This document shows positions 9,734-18,813 of a stretch of DNA of 40,533 bases, piece by piece (position 1 is the stretch's first letter; every line of letters begins with the position of its first letter). The DNA is from Phycisphaerae bacterium (GTDB lineage: Bacteria > Planctomycetota > Phycisphaerae > UBA1845 > JAFGLZ01), in contig JAFGLZ010000006.1 of the NCBI GenBank assembly GCA_016927755.1, positions 1-40,533 of the forward strand. Reading direction: 5' to 3'. The notes under the pieces were generated by a model, which was given only the letters and a program-made list of their open reading frames with translations, was not told the origin of the DNA and did no database searches. Position numbers and translations under genes: made by a program.

Positions 9734-11875
9734 TCAGAGCCACAGCGTACGGATCAGCCGGACGGCCTTTCGATACCACTGCGAGGCCAGAGGACGCTTG
9801 ACCGCATTGAAGCGGACGCGGGCCACGGCGCCGCCCGGCAGACGGAGATTCGGGTCCGTCGGCACGAGTTCGGCCACGAAGCAGGGATAGAGCAGCTTGG
9901 GCCCGTCGGACTTGGCGGCGGGGTCGATGACCAGGTCCTCCCCGGCCTTGGACGTCAGGGCCGGATGGGGGATCTCGCGTCCGCTCTGCGGGGCCAGCGA
10001 GTCGATTCGGGCCTCGATCACCTCCGCGGGACGGCGTCGGAGCCGGATCTCCACGCGGTCGCCGACGGCGTCGCGATATTCGTACACGTCTTCCTGGTCG
10101 ATCGCCGCCTTGAGCAGCGGGTGATCGGTATCGGCGATCATCATGAGCTCCTGACCGACGTCCTTGAACTGTCCGACCAGCTCGTTCAGACGCCCGGTGA
10201 TGACCATGCCGTTGGTGGTGGAATACAGCGTCAGCGACTCGGTCTTCCTGGTCAGATCGTCGACGAGGTTCTGTCGCGCCTCGATACTGGGTTTGACGGC
10301 CATGGCGGCGGCGACGTCAGTGACTTCCAGGGCGGCGTACTGATGCTTCACGAGCGCCAGGTCGGCCTTGGCCCGACGAAGATCGGCCGCGAGCGTCTCG
10401 TTGGTCAACCGGACGACGGGCTGGCCAGGGACGACGCGCTGGCCCGTTCGAACGAGGACCTCGGCGACGTGTCCCGGCGCGTCGGCGCGGACGACCTGGA
10501 CCTCCCGGTAATCGACCGCCGCCGTCGTGTACAGCCGCATGGGCAGCGGGACGAGGCACAGGAGGATTACCGCCGCGGTCACCAAGCCTCCCATCACCCA
10601 GGCGGATCGCGCCCGCTGGGATCGCGTCTCGCCGGTGAAGAACATGTGTTTGACGGCCTTGCCGAGCGGCACGACGACCCAGGCGACGACGGCTCCCACC
10701 GCCAGCGCCAGGCCCAGGCCCTTGAGCTGCTTGCTGACGAACAGGATGATGCCGACGCACACCAGGATGCGGTAGCAGAAGGAGGCGACCCCGTACGTCA
10801 GAAACATCGCGGCCTGGCCGATCGACTCGGCGGGGGATTCCTGCTTGCTGCCCAGCAGGTAGCGCGTGATCAGGTACTTCATGTAATTGTTCGCGTTCGT
10901 CCAGAGGTTGGGCAGCTCGAGCAGGTCCGAGAGGATGTAGTACCCGTCGTAGCGCAGCAGCGGGTTGCCGTTGAACAGCAGCGTCGAGACGCTGGCCACG
11001 AAGACGACGTTGTAGGCGAGTGAGTGGACCACTCCCGGATTCGTGGCGAACCAGACGAACGTGGCGATCGACGCCAGGAAGAGCTCGATGTACATTCCCC
11101 CGGCCGAGACGAAGATCTTCTTCCACTTGCTGTCGAACGCCCAGGCGCTGCTGGCCTCGCAGTAGAAGAAGGGCGTGAAGACCAGGAAGAGGATGCCCAT
11201 CTCGTGGACCGGTCCGCCGAATCGGCGACACGTGTACCCGTGCCACATCTCGTGGAACAGCTTGACGAACGCGAACGCCACGTACAGCAGAAACAGGTTG
11301 CTCGGGGCCAGGACCGAATTGGCCCGGCCGACCAGGTCCTGCCAGTGGGTGACGACGATGCCGAGCGCCGCAAGGATCGCCGCCAGCCAGACGACGAAGA
11401 ACCCCCGACCCAGGAGGGGGCGGACGTAGGGGAGCGTCCGGCGGAGGAACTTGTCGGGGTCCACGAGCGGCAGGTTGATGAACAGGAAGTTGCTGGCGGT
11501 CTGGAGACCGCGCTTGCGGCGGGCCTTCCGGTAGGCCTCGTAGAGGCTCGCGGGGTCGAGCTGCTCGTGCGTCTCCAGGAGGTTCGTTTGCTGCAGGTAG
11601 TTCAGCAATCGCGCGGCCAGCTCGGGCGAGAGGGTGTCCTCGCCCAGCTCGCCGGCGAGCTGCTGAAGGATCTCCCCGACGGGCCTCTTGCCGTCCAGCT
11701 CGCGGATGAAGCGGTATTCCGCCGGTCCCAGCCGGAAGAACTGGCACGTGATCGGGTCTTGGACGATGAACCAGCTCTCGCCGCGGAAGATCTGCTCGGT
11801 GATGCTAATGTCGCGCCGCAGCTTCGGCCGAAGCTGTCGAACGTCGAGAACGGCATGGTCGGGTAGGTCGGCCAT
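9734..11875 (-). CDS. PqqD-like/M50 metallopeptidase/HlyD fusion membrane protein
   Basis: The 713-residue protein has three parts. Residues about 20-100 resemble a PqqD-type winged-helix (RRE-like) domain, with WFIVQDPITCQFFRLGP then a helix-rich stretch. Residues about 150-440 are a polytopic M50 site-2-type zinc peptidase: the zinc motif HEMWH is at 208-212 and NPLLRYDGYY at 304-313 supplies the third ligand region. Residues about 455-690 form an HlyD/lipoyl-type membrane-fusion adaptor starting at VVRADAPGHVAEVLV. The same order of M50 and adaptor parts is known in putative peptide-export or peptide-processing proteins, and M50 proteins such as YydH process ribosomal peptides. It lies 124 bases downstream of the GAF-HlyD gene and probably works with it. 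Substrate and partner pump are not visible. The ATG at 11875 is preceded by AGGA. Confidence 0.85.
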   Translation of the reverse strand: MADLPDHAVLDVRQLRPKLRRDISITEQIFRGESWFIVQDPITCQFFRLGPAEYRFIRELDGKRPVGEILQQLAGELGEDTLSPELAARLLNYLQQTNLLETHEQLDPASLYEAYRKARRKRGLQTASNFLFINLPLVDPDKFLRRTLPYVRPLLGRGFFVVWLAAILAALGIVVTHWQDLVGRANSVLAPSNLFLLYVAFAFVKLFHEMWHGYTCRRFGGPVHEMGILFLVFTPFFYCEASSAWAFDSKWKKIFVSAGGMYIELFLASIATFVWFATNPGVVHSLAYNVVFVASVSTLLFNGNPLLRYDGYYILSDLLELPNLWTNANNYMKYLITRYLLGSKQESPAESIGQAAMFLTYGVASFCYRILVCVGIILFVSKQLKGLGLALAVGAVVAWVVVPLGKAVKHMFFTGETRSQRARSAWVMGGLVTAAVILLCLVPLPMRLYTTAAVDYREVQVVRADAPGHVAEVLVRTGQRVVPGQPVVRLTNETLAADLRRAKADLALVKHQYAALEVTDVAAAMAVKPSIEARQNLVDDLTRKTESLTLYSTTNGMVITGRLNELVGQFKDVGQELMMIADTDHPLLKAAIDQEDVYEYRDAVGDRVEIRLRRRPAEVIEARIDSLAPQSGREIPHPALTSKAGEDLVIDPAAKSDGPKLLYPCFVAELVPTDPNLRLPGGAVARVRFNAVKRPLASQWYRKAVRLIRTLWL

Positions 11876-11999
11876 TGTTATCCTGGAGGATCAACACCTA
11901 ATCCGGTTGCGCCGACGCGTGAACCGTTCGTCGGCGGCGTGTTCCGCCTTCCTGCATGACCCAACGAGTCTCGGGGCCCGGGGGCCGGAGATCCGAGGA

Positions 12000-13943
12000 T
12001 TACCACCAGAGCTTCATCCGCAGCCAGTCGACCAGCTTGTAGGTCAGCAGCCACCCGATCGGCTTGCGGCCGACGCCGATCTTGGCGTTGCCCTCCATCC
12101 CCGGACGCAGCCATTTGTCCGAGTTCTCGATGTCCGCCTCCACGATGAAGGTGTTCTTCTCGTCGCGGATCTCGGCCTGCGGTCTGACGCGCTCGACCCG
12201 GAACTCGATGGTCCGCTCGGGGCGGGCTTCCAGGGAGAGTTCGCCCGTTTGGCCGGGCTGAATCCGCGCGGCGTCGGCGTCCGGGACCGCTACCTCGAGA
12301 ATCATCCGATCCAAGGGGGCGATCTCGAACAACACCTGTCCCTGCTTGACGGGCACGCCGCGGGCCCGCTCGAGATCGCCGGTCAAGACCACGCCGTCGA
12401 TCGGGGCGGTGAGCCTCACGTGATCGAGCTGGAATTGAAGCAGATCGATCCGGGCCTGGGCCTTCTCGGCGCGGATCTTGGCGAGCTGCGAATCGGCCAG
12501 CTTGCCCTTGGCCCAGAGGGCGTCGGACTCCTTCATGGCTTCGTGCCATTCGGCCCTGGCCAGGCCAAGCTCGTCCCGAATCTGGTAGTCCTCCAACTCG
12601 GCCAGGAGCTTGCCCTTTTCGGCCACGTCGCCGGGGCGAACGTGAGCCTCCTTCAGCACGCCGTCGAACCGCGCCGTCAGATAGCGGCGGGGCGTGGGCT
12701 GCAGCACGGAGTTGCCCCCGACTCTAAACGGCACGCGAACGAAGATCAGCACCGCCAGCAGGGCCGCGACTCCGAACGTGATGCCCTTGGCCACGAGATG
12801 ACCGGAACCGATCAGTTTGGCGCTGAGGTCCGCCAGGTTCCGCCCCGTTCGGCGGATCACGCCTTGGTCGGCCCTTCGAGCCCAGTGAATGACCGGACCG
12901 ACCTGTCCGGTGGCCACGGCGATGAGGCGTTCGTCGGCCGGGGTGGGTAGCCGGTCCTTACGCCACTGAAACGTCCACATCGCGATGATGTCGTCGCCGC
13001 TTCGCAGCGGATGCGTCAGCACGCAATCGGTCTGGCAGACCTCCATGAGATGCTGATGGGCCAGGTCGATCGGCCGCCCGGCCTCGGTTTGATCTTGGCC
13101 GGGTGAGTCCTCTTCCTCGGGGGCGGCGCTGGACGGTCCGCCGATGGCGATATGGCGTTCTTGACGAAGGGCCTCGGACATCGCGTCCCGAATGGCTCGG
13201 GCCGTATCGCCGCGCTTCTCGAATCGGGCTTGTCCGCTGATCGCCACCACCTTGGCCTTGTCGTTCCTTACCCGCCAGCCGATGGCGACCTGATGGCAGG
13301 CCAAGTGCTGGTGAATCTCGTTTGCCAGGAAGTAGACCATCTCGGTGGCGTTCCGCGAGGACACGGACCGCCCGATGGCGTCGAGCACGACGGACATCTG
13401 CTGACTGAGGAGTTGGTGTGCCCCGCCCACGCGTCGCTGCACGTGGACCTGGAAGCAGGCCGCCACGCCCTGAAGGACGGCCAAGTAGGGCTCCGGTCGG
13501 CCTTGCGGGCCCAAGTCGAGCATCAGGCACATCGCCCCGAACACCCGATCGTGCCAGAACACCGGAGACGCCACGGCGACCCATCGCTGTGTGTCGATTT
13601 GCCCGCTGACGTTCTCCAATGACCGGATCGCCGCCTTTCGCGTGCTCGTGACCTCTCCCGCGAATTGCCTGAGCGTTTCGGGCAGCTTGGGTAGCGCGGC
13701 GTTGAACTCGTCGGGCCAGACCGGAGGCAGCATCCGCAGGCCCTGATCCCGCTGGAGGAAACTGGCTCCTCCCCTGGCGCCGGTCAGGCCGACCAGGACG
13801 CCGAGGAGCTTCTGGACGAGGGCCTCGCTATCGTTTTCGGTTTGGGCCAGAGACAAGATGACATTCTGCAGCGAAGATAGATCGATTGGCGAGGCGCCCG
13901 ATCGGCCGGGACGCGCTCCTGAGGTGCTTGCAGTGGATGTCAT
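12000..13943 (-). CDS. GAF-domain HlyD-family membrane-fusion protein
   Basis: The 647-residue protein begins with two GAF-like sensory domains (about residues 25-170 and 185-360), followed by one transmembrane segment (about 393-415, GITFGVAALLAVLIFVRVPF). It ends with a HlyD-type periplasmic adaptor (about 425-630) containing the lipoyl half-motif ARFDGVLKEAHVRPGDVAEKG and the barrel segment APIDGVVLTGDLERARGV. The GAF part should be cytoplasmic and the adaptor periplasmic, an unusual arrangement that could couple a cytoplasmic signal to envelope export. ATG at 13943 is preferred because the preceding in-frame residues back to 14105 are low-complexity and unlike the family; the ribosome site is weak. 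The M50/HlyD gene follows on the same strand. No ABC or RND pump is seen nearby. Confidence 0.8.
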   Translation of the reverse strand: MTSTASTSGARPGRSGASPIDLSSLQNVILSLAQTENDSEALVQKLLGVLVGLTGARGGASFLQRDQGLRMLPPVWPDEFNAALPKLPETLRQFAGEVTSTRKAAIRSLENVSGQIDTQRWVAVASPVFWHDRVFGAMCLMLDLGPQGRPEPYLAVLQGVAACFQVHVQRRVGGAHQLLSQQMSVVLDAIGRSVSSRNATEMVYFLANEIHQHLACHQVAIGWRVRNDKAKVVAISGQARFEKRGDTARAIRDAMSEALRQERHIAIGGPSSAAPEEEDSPGQDQTEAGRPIDLAHQHLMEVCQTDCVLTHPLRSGDDIIAMWTFQWRKDRLPTPADERLIAVATGQVGPVIHWARRADQGVIRRTGRNLADLSAKLIGSGHLVAKGITFGVAALLAVLIFVRVPFRVGGNSVLQPTPRRYLTARFDGVLKEAHVRPGDVAEKGKLLAELEDYQIRDELGLARAEWHEAMKESDALWAKGKLADSQLAKIRAEKAQARIDLLQFQLDHVRLTAPIDGVVLTGDLERARGVPVKQGQVLFEIAPLDRMILEVAVPDADAARIQPGQTGELSLEARPERTIEFRVERVRPQAEIRDEKNTFIVEADIENSDKWLRPGMEGNAKIGVGRKPIGWLLTYKLVDWLRMKLWW

Positions 13944-14221
13944 GTTCTCAAGTCTCGCGGGCAACCCGACTAAGGCGATTGAGGGACGACCGACACTCCC
14001 TGTATCGGCTAGCGCCGGCTCGGACGTCCAGCCGCTGTCCTCGGGGGCGGCAGTGGTCAGTGGGATTGTAGTCCCCCCAAACCACGCAATTCCAATCCCC
14101 AGCATTGAGAATGGGCCTGACCGGCGGTCAATGCGCGCCGCGCCGGACGACCGGGCATCGAGAGCCCATAGGAAGGCTTTCGACCAAACGAGCGCTACGG
14201 TTTAGGAGGGGTTTGGGGCCC

Positions 14222-15622
14222 TTAGCGTTTTCGTGCCCTCAGGGCGAGGCCCCCGCCCATCAGCAGCAACATGGCGCTGGCGGGTTCCGGGACGGGCACC
14301 TCGCCGACGTCCCCGGTGTAGTCCGGGGCGAACGTGTTGACCGACAGATACACCACGCCCGGCGAGTCGATCCCCTCGATCCGCCCGTCGAGGTCGTTGT
14401 CGACGAATGGATCCGCGTCCAGAATCGCCCTGAGCTCGGCCTGAGTCAATCGGTCCAGGCTCGTCCCGTAGTGGTCGTTGATGGCGTCGATGAAGGCGTT
14501 GGCGATCAGGGCGTGGCCGATGTCGCTGGGATGCACGCCGTCCGAGCTGAAAACGCTGGCCTTCTTCTCGCCGAGGTCGGCGATGAACCAGTCGGCGTTG
14601 ACCACCCAGTCATCGATTGCGTACCCGTTCTCGGCGACGTCGGCGAAGATGCTCTTCAAGTCGACAAGGGCGACGTCGTGAAGCGCCGCCTCGGCCGCGA
14701 TGGTGGCATTGAAGCCATTGATGGCCGAGTTGATGGCGACGACCTCGCCGGCGTCCCAGTAGTTCGCCGGGTCGGCCAGCATATCCACCTTCCAGATATC
14801 CTTGCCGAAGAAGCCGACGTCGTCGATCAGAATCGCCGCGGCCATCAGCTCGCTCGTCATCGCGTCCTCGGGCATCGGATTGGGCCCGATCAGGGCGGTG
14901 ATCTCCGCCTTGGTCATCACACCGGCGATATGCTGCAGCTCGGGGAAGTTGGCGATGGCCATCTTCATGTTGCCGGAGGCCGTCATCGTATTCATTAGCG
15001 TCGCGTAGTCATTGGCGTACTCCGTCTGGTCCGTCAGTTCCGAGACGTTCAGGGGATCGGGCTCCCAGGTCAGCCCCATACTGCCGAAGAAATCCTGGAG
15101 AACGGTTCCGTAACTCGTCAGGCAGTTGAGGAAGTCGTTTCCGCCGAGCCAGACGGTCGCGAACGTGGCGCCGTCCGAGATGGCCGCCGAGACTTGAGTC
15201 GCTCCGGTCCTGGGCGCCAGGACGGCGTCCGTCGTGTCGCCCGACTTGTAGGAGGGCGGCAAGAGCGGATCGGCCGTTCGGTACAGGGCGTCGCTGAGCT
15301 GCGCGCCGTTGACGGCCAGGTTGGCTCCGTGGACGTAGTTCGGCGCGTTGATCTGTGTCTGCTCGTCCGATCCGGTCGAGATCGTCAGCAGCGCCAGCGG
15401 GAACTCGGTGCCCATCTTCTCGGCAAGGAGCACGGGGTACGCGTGCGGCTGGGTGCGGTAGTCGACGACCTTGCCGCCCTGGGTCCCGTGCGTCAGGCTG
15501 TCGCCGAGACTTCGGTAGACCGAGAAGTCCACCTGCCCCCAGGCCAAGCTCCCGGAAAGGGTCAAGACACAAACGATGACCGCCAAACGATTGACGAACA
15601 GCAAGCGGATGAACGAACGCAT
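14222..15622 (-). CDS. PEP-CTERM-anchored GDSL/SGNH hydrolase
   Basis: This is a secreted esterase/lipase-like protein of 466 residues. An N-terminal signal peptide (RSFIRLLF...LAVIVCVLTLSGSLAWG) is followed by the SGNH blocks: SLGDSLTHG with the nucleophile Ser near 42, GGND near 160-163, and DGVHPSDIGH with Asp and His near 361 and 364. Near the C-terminus DNDLDGRI resembles a calcium-binding loop. The protein ends in VPVPEPASAMLLLMGGGLALRARKR-type sequence: a PEP motif, a hydrophobic stretch and a basic tail, the recognition signal for exosortase. ATG at 15622 is chosen because the in-frame ATG seven codons upstream lies inside the ribosome site GGAGAGGGAG. The substrate is unknown. Confidence 0.9.
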   Translation of the reverse strand: MRSFIRLLFVNRLAVIVCVLTLSGSLAWGQVDFSVYRSLGDSLTHGTQGGKVVDYRTQPHAYPVLLAEKMGTEFPLALLTISTGSDEQTQINAPNYVHGANLAVNGAQLSDALYRTADPLLPPSYKSGDTTDAVLAPRTGATQVSAAISDGATFATVWLGGNDFLNCLTSYGTVLQDFFGSMGLTWEPDPLNVSELTDQTEYANDYATLMNTMTASGNMKMAIANFPELQHIAGVMTKAEITALIGPNPMPEDAMTSELMAAAILIDDVGFFGKDIWKVDMLADPANYWDAGEVVAINSAINGFNATIAAEAALHDVALVDLKSIFADVAENGYAIDDWVVNADWFIADLGEKKASVFSSDGVHPSDIGHALIANAFIDAINDHYGTSLDRLTQAELRAILDADPFVDNDLDGRIEGIDSPGVVYLSVNTFAPDYTGDVGEVPVPEPASAMLLLMGGGLALRARKR

Positions 15623-15705
15623 GGACCTACTCTCCCTCTCCATCGCCGGACGCGAGACCCGGCGCGATGGCGTGCGACGGTGTGACAGAAGCTAGTACCT
15701 ACTTT

Positions 15706-15734
15706 ACTGTACTTCCCCCGTCCGACGCGGACAA
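15706..15734 (-). promoter_or_regulatory. candidate promoter of the PEP-CTERM GDSL gene
   Basis: On the minus strand TTGTCC (15729-15734) and TACAGT (15706-15711) are 17 bases apart, a 4/6 and 4/6 match to sigma70 elements. They lie about 85 bases upstream of the chosen start. The surrounding bases are unusually AT-rich for this region. Pattern match only. Confidence 0.35.
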
Positions 15735-15780
15735 GCCGGTACCCCCCAAATCCCTGCACGAACTCGGGGGCGGCTGCCCG

Positions 15781-18651
15781 CTACTTGCCGTGACGATACG
15801 GCTTTCCCGCCTGGTAGCCTCTGAGGCGGTCCGCGATGGATTCCGTTAACTCTTTCTGATTAAGTCTCTTAGCGAGGTCCAGGGCCTGTCGGGCCGTGGC
15901 GGCCGCCTCGGCGAATTGCCTCGTCTCGGCGTACGCCGCTGCCAGGCTGTCCAGCACGCGGGCGCTCCGATCGCCGCTCAGCTCGCTGGCCTGTCGGGCC
16001 AATCGGACGGCCTCCTGGCCATTGCGCAGCGCGTCGTCGGGGCAGGTGGCCAGCAGCCAGGCCAGATTGCTCAGGACGCCCGGTTCCTCCGGAGAGTGCT
16101 TCATCGCGGCCCGGAGCAGCTCGATGGCCCGGTCGTACTGCTTGTCTCGAAGGTAGAGGGTCAGCAGATTGTCCCGGGCGGGGCCGTGGTCGGGCTTGAA
16201 TCGCAGCGCCTCGTTGAACCACCGGATCGCCTGATCCGTCTTGCCCGATCGCGCGAAGGCGATGCCCAGATTGTTGCAGCCCTCGACGTGGCCCGGGCGG
16301 CGACGCAGCAGCTCGGCCAGGACGGGCACGGCCTGATCCAGCTTGCCCTGGGCCGTGAGGACCACGCCCAGGTTGTTGGCGGCGCGATCAAGCGTCGGAT
16401 CCGCCACGACGGCGGCTCGAAGATGGGGCTCCGCCTCGGAGTCGCGTCCCTGCTTGTGGAGCAACCAGCCGAGATCGTTGCGCGCTTCGGCGTGTTGCGG
16501 CTTCAACGCCAGCACGTGCTGGTACTCCGCCATCGCTTGCTCGACTTGGCCCGACTGAGCCAAGGCTGCGCCCAGGTTGTAGTGGGCCTCCGCGAAGGAC
16601 GGTTGGATGCGAAGGGCCTCGCGATATTGCTCGATGGCCTCGGCGATCTGACCGCGCGCGGCCAGGGCCAGACCGAGGTTATTGCGGGCCAGCGCGAAGT
16701 CGGGTTTGCACTGTAAGGCTCGCCCAAAGGCCTCGATCGCCTCGACGAGCCGTCCCTGTTGGTAGTAGATCCATCCCATGTTGTTGTGGGGCGAGGGGAG
16801 CGCCGGTTTGAGCTCGACGGCCTGACGGAGCATCGCCAGGGCTCGCTCGGGCTCGCCCTGCTTGAAGAGGGCCCAGCCCAGGTTGCTCCGCGCCTCGGCG
16901 AAGTCGGGGCGGATCCGCAGCGCGCGACGATAGTACGCCGCCGCCTGCTCGAACTTGCCGCGCATGGCCAGCGCGAGCCCGACGTCGTTGAGCTTATGGC
17001 ATTGCTCGGCCGACTCCCGTCGAAACACGGGGGCCAGCAGGCTCTCGACGGGGGCGTAGTCGTCCGTGAGCACGAGCCCGCCGGACCTGGCCTCGAGCTC
17101 GGCCACCTGCTCGGGGGACAGGAGGGTCCCCGGCCAAGTGTTTCCGTTGTCGCCGTCGCGGGACGAGAGGTCGACGCCCACCCGACCGGCCACCACGACG
17201 AACGTGTCGCGCGACGTCGGGTCCAGGGCGGCCAGGCCCGTGCGACCTCGGAAAACCCAGACGTGCTCGAACGTCTCCCTCAACGTCCGAACGATCGCGC
17301 CGAGGAACCGACCCGTGGCCAGGACGTCGATGACGTTGAGCATATAGACGCCGTCGTCCGCCAGGAGCTTGCGGAGCTTCTCGTTGAACTCGACCGTGGT
17401 CAGGTGGAATGGGATGACGTAGTGGTTGAAGGCGTCGCCGTAGATGAAGTCGAAGCGGCGGGGGGGGCTGCCGGCCTCGGCATCCCGCAGGAGGTCGTCC
17501 ACGTAGTTCGCGGCGTCCATGTGGCGGATGCGGATGCCGGCGTCGGGCTCGAGCCCGAGCGCCGTTCGAGCCGCGATCGTGACCTCCGGGTCGATCTCGG
17601 CCACGTCGATCTCGCTGCCGGGCCAGGTGGCTTCGACGTATCGAGGGAACGTATACCCGCCGCCCCCGAGGAAGAGCGTGCGCAGCGGTTTGCCTCCGCG
17701 CGCGAGGCGATGCGTCACGGCGGCGTACAGTCGTTCGTAGTCGTAGAACAGCCTGTTCGGATCTCCCATGAGGACCCAACTGTGGATGAGGCTGTCGAGC
17801 CAGAGCGAGCGAAGCTGAGGCTCGTCCGACTCCTCGATCACCCGGATGAAGCTGTACGCGCTCTCGGTCTGGAAGACGACGTCGTTGGGCAACGGTTCGC
17901 GGAGACCGAGATCGACCGTGGCCGCTCGCGCCCAGGACCACGGGCTTACCAGGAGCAGGGCCAGGAGGATCAGCGTTCCGCTCCACACGCGACTCAGCCA
18001 CGAGCCGAAGGCCAGCGCGGCGCCCGTAACGCCCAGGAGCCCGCTGACGAGCCCGATCGTCGCGGTCGAGCCCATGGCCGCGATGAACCAGTAGCCGGTC
18101 AGGAACGTCCCGACGATACTCCCGATCGCACCCCAGGCGTAGACGTTGCCCACGGTCCGCCCCGTGGCCCGGCCCTGATCCAACGCCATCTTGGCCACGA
18201 CGGGGGCGACCGTCCCCAGGAGCATCGCGGGCCAGAGAAAGACCAGCCCCACGTGGATCGCGATCCGAGTGGACCAGCCCAAGGATCCCAGCGATTCCCA
18301 TCCTCCCACGGCTCGATTCAGCGGCAAGGACAACAGACACAGCAATGAGGAAAGGATCAACAGCACCGACAACGATCGGGCCGGCGGGTAACGATCGGCC
18401 AGACGCCCTCCCACGTAGTTGCCGACGGCCAGGCCCGTCAGGACGACGCCGATGACGGACGTCCACGTGTAAAGCGACGCGCCCAGATGCCGGGCGATCA
18501 TCCGCCCCGCGACCAGCTCCACCACCATGACGCAGAAGCTTGCCAGGAACGCCACGGCGCATGGCAGAATCCAGTCCGCCTGCCGCAGTCGCGGCGGCAG
18601 ACGGAACCTCGGCTTGGCGGGTTCCTTCTTCTTGGTCGTCTGTTTGCCCAT
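15781..18651 (-). CDS. membrane/spermidine-synthase-fold/TPR fusion protein
   Basis: The 956-residue protein has three regions. Residues about 28-260 are polytopic membrane sequence beginning ILPCAVAFLASFCVMVVELVAG. A spermidine-synthase-fold domain (about 300-540) carries TLFLGGGGYTFPRY and VAEIDPEV, then FDFIYGDAFNHYVIPFHLTT. A C-terminal tail (about 555-930) contains roughly nine TPR units with clear consensus, for example AEARSNLGWALFKQGEPERA. The polyamine-specific D-(S/T)-(S/T)-D-P motif is replaced by GDAFNHY, so polyamine synthesis is unlikely. The TPR tail should bind a protein partner. ATG at 18651 is chosen because GAAAGGG lies just upstream and the earlier in-frame residues are unlike the family. 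It is divergent from the hydrolase at 18814. The domain pair with 6210-8660 suggests a shared, unknown role. Confidence 0.82.
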   Translation of the reverse strand: MGKQTTKKKEPAKPRFRLPPRLRQADWILPCAVAFLASFCVMVVELVAGRMIARHLGASLYTWTSVIGVVLTGLAVGNYVGGRLADRYPPARSLSVLLILSSLLCLLSLPLNRAVGGWESLGSLGWSTRIAIHVGLVFLWPAMLLGTVAPVVAKMALDQGRATGRTVGNVYAWGAIGSIVGTFLTGYWFIAAMGSTATIGLVSGLLGVTGAALAFGSWLSRVWSGTLILLALLLVSPWSWARAATVDLGLREPLPNDVVFQTESAYSFIRVIEESDEPQLRSLWLDSLIHSWVLMGDPNRLFYDYERLYAAVTHRLARGGKPLRTLFLGGGGYTFPRYVEATWPGSEIDVAEIDPEVTIAARTALGLEPDAGIRIRHMDAANYVDDLLRDAEAGSPPRRFDFIYGDAFNHYVIPFHLTTVEFNEKLRKLLADDGVYMLNVIDVLATGRFLGAIVRTLRETFEHVWVFRGRTGLAALDPTSRDTFVVVAGRVGVDLSSRDGDNGNTWPGTLLSPEQVAELEARSGGLVLTDDYAPVESLLAPVFRRESAEQCHKLNDVGLALAMRGKFEQAAAYYRRALRIRPDFAEARSNLGWALFKQGEPERALAMLRQAVELKPALPSPHNNMGWIYYQQGRLVEAIEAFGRALQCKPDFALARNNLGLALAARGQIAEAIEQYREALRIQPSFAEAHYNLGAALAQSGQVEQAMAEYQHVLALKPQHAEARNDLGWLLHKQGRDSEAEPHLRAAVVADPTLDRAANNLGVVLTAQGKLDQAVPVLAELLRRRPGHVEGCNNLGIAFARSGKTDQAIRWFNEALRFKPDHGPARDNLLTLYLRDKQYDRAIELLRAAMKHSPEEPGVLSNLAWLLATCPDDALRNGQEAVRLARQASELSGDRSARVLDSLAAAYAETRQFAEAAATARQALDLAKRLNQKELTESIADRLRGYQAGKPYRHGK

Positions 18652-18742
18652 GGCGTGGCCCTTTCGGCGCGAAGCGATCATTGTAGCGAGAAGGGGCCAC
18701 GACGTCTCAACCGTTCGACCGCGCGGATTGCCCTCAAAAGGC

Positions 18743-18771
18743 TTGGACCGCGATTGGCTCGTTGTTAACAT
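18743..18771 (+). promoter_or_regulatory. weak promoter candidate for the 18814 hydrolase
   Basis: TTGGAC (18743-18748) and TAACAT (18766-18771) are separated by 17 bases in the divergent intergenic region. The match to sigma70 consensus is poor (about 3/6 and 4/6), so this is only a candidate. Confidence 0.25.
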
Positions 18772-18813
18772 GAATTGTCACGGCGATGCGTGCCGAAGGC
18801 GAGTTCGGTCAGC

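Noticed and set aside
13944..14105. N-terminal extension of the GAF-HlyD protein from ATG 14105
   Set aside because: Low-complexity residues with no family support; ATG 13943 gives a normal start of the first GAF region.
16759..18348. 529-codon open frame on the + strand
   Set aside because: Antisense to the spermidine-synthase-fold/TPR gene; no motif.
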